Shown: positions 6,248-8,070 of the stretch, piece after piece | How positions within the stretch are numbered: the stretch's first letter is position 1 | Layout: every line of letters begins with the position of its first letter | NCBI RefSeq assembly: GCF_001556045.1 | Contig: NZ_LSIC01000157.1 | Coordinates: 1 to 8,070, forward strand | Reading direction: 5' to 3' | DNA length: 8,070 bases | From: Bradyrhizobium sp. CCH5-F6 | Lineage (GTDB): Bacteria; Pseudomonadota; Alphaproteobacteria; Rhizobiales; Xanthobacteraceae | Program-made: the position numbers and the translations under genes | Notes under the pieces: generated by a model | What the model saw: the letters and a program-made list of their open reading frames with translations, nothing else | Databases searched by the model: none | Told to the model about the DNA's origin: nothing

Positions 6248-6889
6248 ATGACCGACACGACCTCGATGAAACACCAGACACCCTTAACATCCGGTGATTT
6301 CACCGCTGCCGATGAGCCATTTGCGCTGTTCGAGACCTGGCTGAACGAGGCGACCAAGAGCGAGCCGAACGATCCGAACGCCATGGCGCTCGCAACCGTC
6401 GACCCCGACGGGCTGCCTGACGTGCGCATGGTGCTCATGAAGGGCTTCGATACCGAGGGTTTCGTCTTCTACAGCCACATCGCCAGCCAGAAGGGCCGCG
6501 AACTCGCCGCAAATCCTAAGGCGGCTTTACTTTTTCACTGGAAGTCGCTGCGCCGTCAGGTCCGCATCCGCGGCAACGTGACGCCGGTGACCGGCGCCGA
6601 GGCCGACGCCTATTTCGCCACCCGTCCCAAGCAGGCCCAGATCGGTGCCTGGGCGAGCAAGCAGTCGCAAGAGCTGGAGAGCCGCTTCGCTTTCGAACAA
6701 GCCCTCGCCAAGGTTGCGGCGAAATACGTCATCGGCGACGTGCCGCGGCCGCCGGGCTGGAGCGGCTGGCGCATCACGCCCTTGCGTATCGAGTTCTGGC
6801 ACGACCGCCCATTCCGCCTGCACGACCGCATCGAATTTCGCCGTGACGCCGCCGGCCAGAAGTGGTCCAAGACGCGGATGTATCCTTGA
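6248..6889 (+). CDS. pdxH: Pyridoxamine 5'-phosphate oxidase
   Basis: PdxH oxidises pyridoxine 5'-phosphate or pyridoxamine 5'-phosphate to pyridoxal 5'-phosphate using FMN and oxygen, completing or recycling vitamin B6 cofactor in the cytoplasm. The 213-residue length is normal. FMN-binding segments are visible at RMVLMKGFD (60-68) and [14 protein letters not shown] (96-109), with a conserved [11 protein letters not shown] at 131-141. The family signature [14 protein letters not shown] (181-194) is intact, preceded by [11 protein letters not shown]. The C-terminus ends RMYP, a variant of the usual R-x-x-P ending. The ATG at 6248 has a weak GGACTCCGGA upstream. A second ATG at 6266 is possible but would trim only six poorly conserved residues. 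The reductase gene begins 46 bp after its stop on the same strand. The partner enzymes of B6 synthesis are not in the window. Confidence 0.97.
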   Translation: MTDTTSMKHQTPLTSGDFTAADEPFALFETWLNEATKSEPNDPNAMALATVDPDGLPDVRMVLMKGFDTEGFVFYSHIASQKGRELAANPKAALLFHWKSLRRQVRIRGNVTPVTGAEADAYFATRPKQAQIGAWASKQSQELESRFAFEQALAKVAAKYVIGDVPRPPGWSGWRITPLRIEFWHDRPFRLHDRIEFRRDAAGQKWSKTRMYP

Positions 6890-6927
6890 GCCTCGATCTC
6901 TAGCCTTGATCATTAGCCTTGGGCCGA
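6889..6927 (+). repeat. Three degenerate 13-bp tandem copies between pdxH and the downstream reductase gene
   Basis: AGCCTCGATCTCT (6889-6901), AGCCTTGATCATT (6902-6914) and AGCCTTGGGCCGA (6915-6927) follow one another without a gap. All begin AGCCT, and the first two share GATC at the same place. They fill nearly all of the 46-bp spacer, from the last base of the pdxH stop to just before the next ribosome-binding site. Confidence 0.55.
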
Positions 6928-6935
6928 CCTGAAAG

Positions 6936-7694
6936 ATGTCAATGCCGCATTCGTCCAATGCGCCGCGCCGCACGCTGCTCCTGACCGGAGCAAGCCGCGG
7001 CATCGGCCACGCCACCGTGATCCGCTTTTCCTCGGCGGGATGGCGCGTCATCACCTGCTCGCGGCATCCTTTCCCGGAGGATTGTCCGTGGGACGCGGGC
7101 CCTGAGGACCACATCCAGGTCGACCTCGGCAATCCCAAGGACACTGCGCGCGCGATCTCCGATATCCGCGACCGGTTGGAGGGCGGCACGCTGCATGCGC
7201 TGGTCAACAACGCCGCGATCTCGCCGAAGGGCCCGGGCGGCTCCCGGCTCGGCTCGGTCGACACCGACCTCGACACCTGGACTCACGTCTTCCATGTCAA
7301 CTTCTTTGCGCCGATCATGATCGCACGCGGGCTGATCGAGGAATTGAAGGCGGCCAAGGGCTCGGTCGTGAACGTCACCTCGATCGCGGGCTCGCGCGTG
7401 CACCCCTTCGCGGGCGCCGCCTACGCGACTTCGAAGGCCGCCCTTGCCGCGCTGACGCGCGAGATGGCCTCCGACTTCGGGCGCGTCGGCGTGCGCGTCA
7501 ACGCGATCGCCCCCGGCGAGATCGACACCTCGATCCTGTCGCCGGGCACCGAGAAGATCGTCGAGCAGCAGATCCCGATGCATCGCCTCGGCACGCCCGA
7601 CGAGGTGGCCAAGATCATCTACGTGCTGTGCACGGAGACCTCATCCTACGTCAACGGCGCCGAGATCCACATCAACGGCGGCCAGCACGTTTGA
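6936..7694 (+). CDS. Short-chain dehydrogenase/reductase (SDR family) of unknown substrate
   Basis: This is a 252-residue classical SDR, an NAD(P)-dependent oxidoreductase with a Rossmann fold. The cofactor loop TGASRGIG is at 17-24 and NNAA at 91-94. The catalytic tetrad is visible as Asn122, Ser149 (NVTSIAGS), Tyr163 and Lys167 (YATSK). RVNAIAPGEIDTSI follows, and the C-terminus ends in the usual SSYVNGAEIHINGGQ. The residues after the second beta strand (ITCSRHPFPED, about 39-49) include an Arg that may favour NADP(H), but this is inference. The substrate cannot be told from sequence. Candidates include 3-oxoacyl-ACP or other keto compounds. The start at 6936 has GAAAG immediately upstream; ATG 6942 is an alternative. 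The gene follows pdxH after 46 bp and is probably co-transcribed with it. Confidence 0.93.
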   Translation: MSMPHSSNAPRRTLLLTGASRGIGHATVIRFSSAGWRVITCSRHPFPEDCPWDAGPEDHIQVDLGNPKDTARAISDIRDRLEGGTLHALVNNAAISPKGPGGSRLGSVDTDLDTWTHVFHVNFFAPIMIARGLIEELKAAKGSVVNVTSIAGSRVHPFAGAAYATSKAALAALTREMASDFGRVGVRVNAIAPGEIDTSILSPGTEKIVEQQIPMHRLGTPDEVAKIIYVLCTETSSYVNGAEIHINGGQHV

Positions 7695-7762
7695 TCCGAT
7701 GCTTCGCCTGAGGCGCTGCGTCCGGGGCACGAAAGCGGAGTGTGAAGCGCGCGGCTTCCACT

Positions 7763-7849
7763 CGTCATTGCGAGCGAAGCGACGCAATCCAGAATCCCTC
7801 CGCGGAGAGATTCTGGATTGCTTCGTCGCAAGGGCTCCTCGCAATGACG
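7763..7849. repeat. 87-bp near-continuous palindromic element (REP/MITE-like)
   Basis: The ends CGTCATTGCGAG (7763-7774) and CTCGCAATGACG (7838-7849) are perfect 12-bp complements. The inner arms GCAATCCAGAATC (7784-7796) and GATTCTGGATTGC (7809-7821) are perfect 13-bp complements. The centre CTCCGCGGAG (7798-7807) is itself a palindrome. Between the outer and inner arms, the right side carries extra bases (CTTCGTCGCAAGGGCT-like) opposite CGAAGCGAC on the left, giving an asymmetric internal loop. Elements opening with GTCATTGCGAG and containing GCAATCCAGA are widespread in intergenic DNA of Bradyrhizobium and relatives. It encodes nothing and is probably a dispersed palindromic repeat. Confidence 0.85.
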
Positions 7850-7922
7850 GCGTACTGCGCAACATCGCCATCCCCCAGCACACATCTCGACTCGCGGACA
7901 CGGCTTCTCGTCCTCGCGGCTC

Positions 7923-7938
7923 AACTCGCCCGAGTTTT
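7923..7938 (+). terminator. Small hairpin with T-run, weak terminator candidate
   Basis: AACTCG (7923-7928) and CGAGTT (7931-7936) are complementary around a CC loop, and the stem runs directly into TT, giving four consecutive T at 7935-7938. The loop is too tight for the full stem, so about five pairs would form. It lies about 230 bp downstream of the reductase stop. It could end that transcript or be part of the repeat-like tail. Confidence 0.25.
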
Positions 7939-8070
7939 ACCTGATCTCTCCACCCTCGAAGCCAAGAGGGTGCAGGGAAGGCCGAGTGCCGGCGGCACCC
8001 GCGGTCCGCTGCGCGAAATGCACACGCAGGAAGAACCGCACAGCAGCATACAGGTGAAGCCCAACACACG

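Larger units (their letters stand above)
7695..8070. other. Right-hand 376 bp with no convincing gene; palindrome, hairpins and repeat-like sequence
   Basis: Open frames crossing this stretch on both strands run through the large palindrome and have repeat-like translations, so I do not call them. It contains a small CGCC/GGCG stem just after the reductase stop, the 87-bp palindrome (7763-7849), AACTCG/CGAGTT followed by a T-rich base run (7923-7938), CACCCTC/GAGGGTG with an 8-nt loop (7951-7957/7966-7972), and GTGCC/GGCAC with a 3-nt loop (7986-7990/7994-7998). The final part from about 7940 resembles, from memory, intergenic sequence repeated in many Bradyrhizobium-type genomes. This cannot be confirmed from one copy. 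Confidence 0.55.

Noticed and set aside
6527..7276. A 249-residue minus-strand open frame across pdxH and the reductase
   Set aside because: It lies opposite two genes with intact signatures and crosses their spacer.
7763..7849. A CRISPR repeat or insertion-sequence end
   Set aside because: There is only one unit with no spacers or direct repeats, and no transposase gene is nearby.
7641..8069. Minus-strand and plus-strand open frames over the right end
   Set aside because: They are translations of the palindromic element, which commonly produces false short proteins in these genomes, and they lack start signals.

Overview
The window looks like chromosomal DNA from a high-GC alphaproteobacterium. 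Bradyrhizobium or a close Nitrobacteraceae relative is the best fit. That placement rests on recognising the protein sequences (FabI, PdxH, the DnaJ-like protein, the ECF sigma/anti-sigma pair) and on a long palindromic intergenic repeat of a kind common in these genomes. No database search was possible. Most of the window is ordinary housekeeping sequence: there is no tRNA, rRNA, CRISPR array, transposase or phage gene, and no convincing new multi-gene system.

Layout. Bases 1-127 hold the N-terminus of a minus-strand gene, probably a class III adenylate/guanylate cyclase. Its sequence is interrupted at the window edge by a perfect 23-bp inverted repeat that may be a fold-back artefact. Upstream of it on the minus strand lie aroC (chorismate synthase), a histidine-phosphatase/phosphoglycerate-mutase-like gene and fabI (enoyl-ACP reductase). 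fabI and the phosphatase gene are 12 bp apart, so transcription probably runs fabI > phosphatase > aroC > cyclase.

Divergent from fabI, on the plus strand, is an ECF sigma factor followed by a single-pass membrane anti-sigma factor that lacks zinc-ligand cysteines. This pair is the only obvious signal-responsive regulatory unit in the window. A 324-bp gap between convergent genes (4330-4653) follows and contains several hairpins.

On the minus strand come a zinc-finger-less DnaJ/CbpA-type co-chaperone (4654-5619) and, upstream of it, a small RT0821/Lpp0805-type surface lipoprotein (5727-about 6134). Divergent from the lipoprotein, on the plus strand, are pdxH (pyridoxamine 5'-phosphate oxidase, making PLP) and a short-chain dehydrogenase/reductase 46 bp downstream, probably co-transcribed.

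The right end (7695-8070) has no convincing gene. It holds an 87-bp near-continuous palindrome (7763-7849), several small hairpins and a stretch that resembles dispersed intergenic sequence of these bacteria. The genes cover separate core functions (aromatic amino-acid precursor, fatty acid, vitamin B6, protein folding) rather than one pathway. The items most worth a second look are the inverted repeat at the left edge, the Gly-to-Ala change at the triclosan-related position of FabI, the sigma/anti-sigma pair, the hairpin cluster at 4457-4589 and the palindromic element at 7763-7849.
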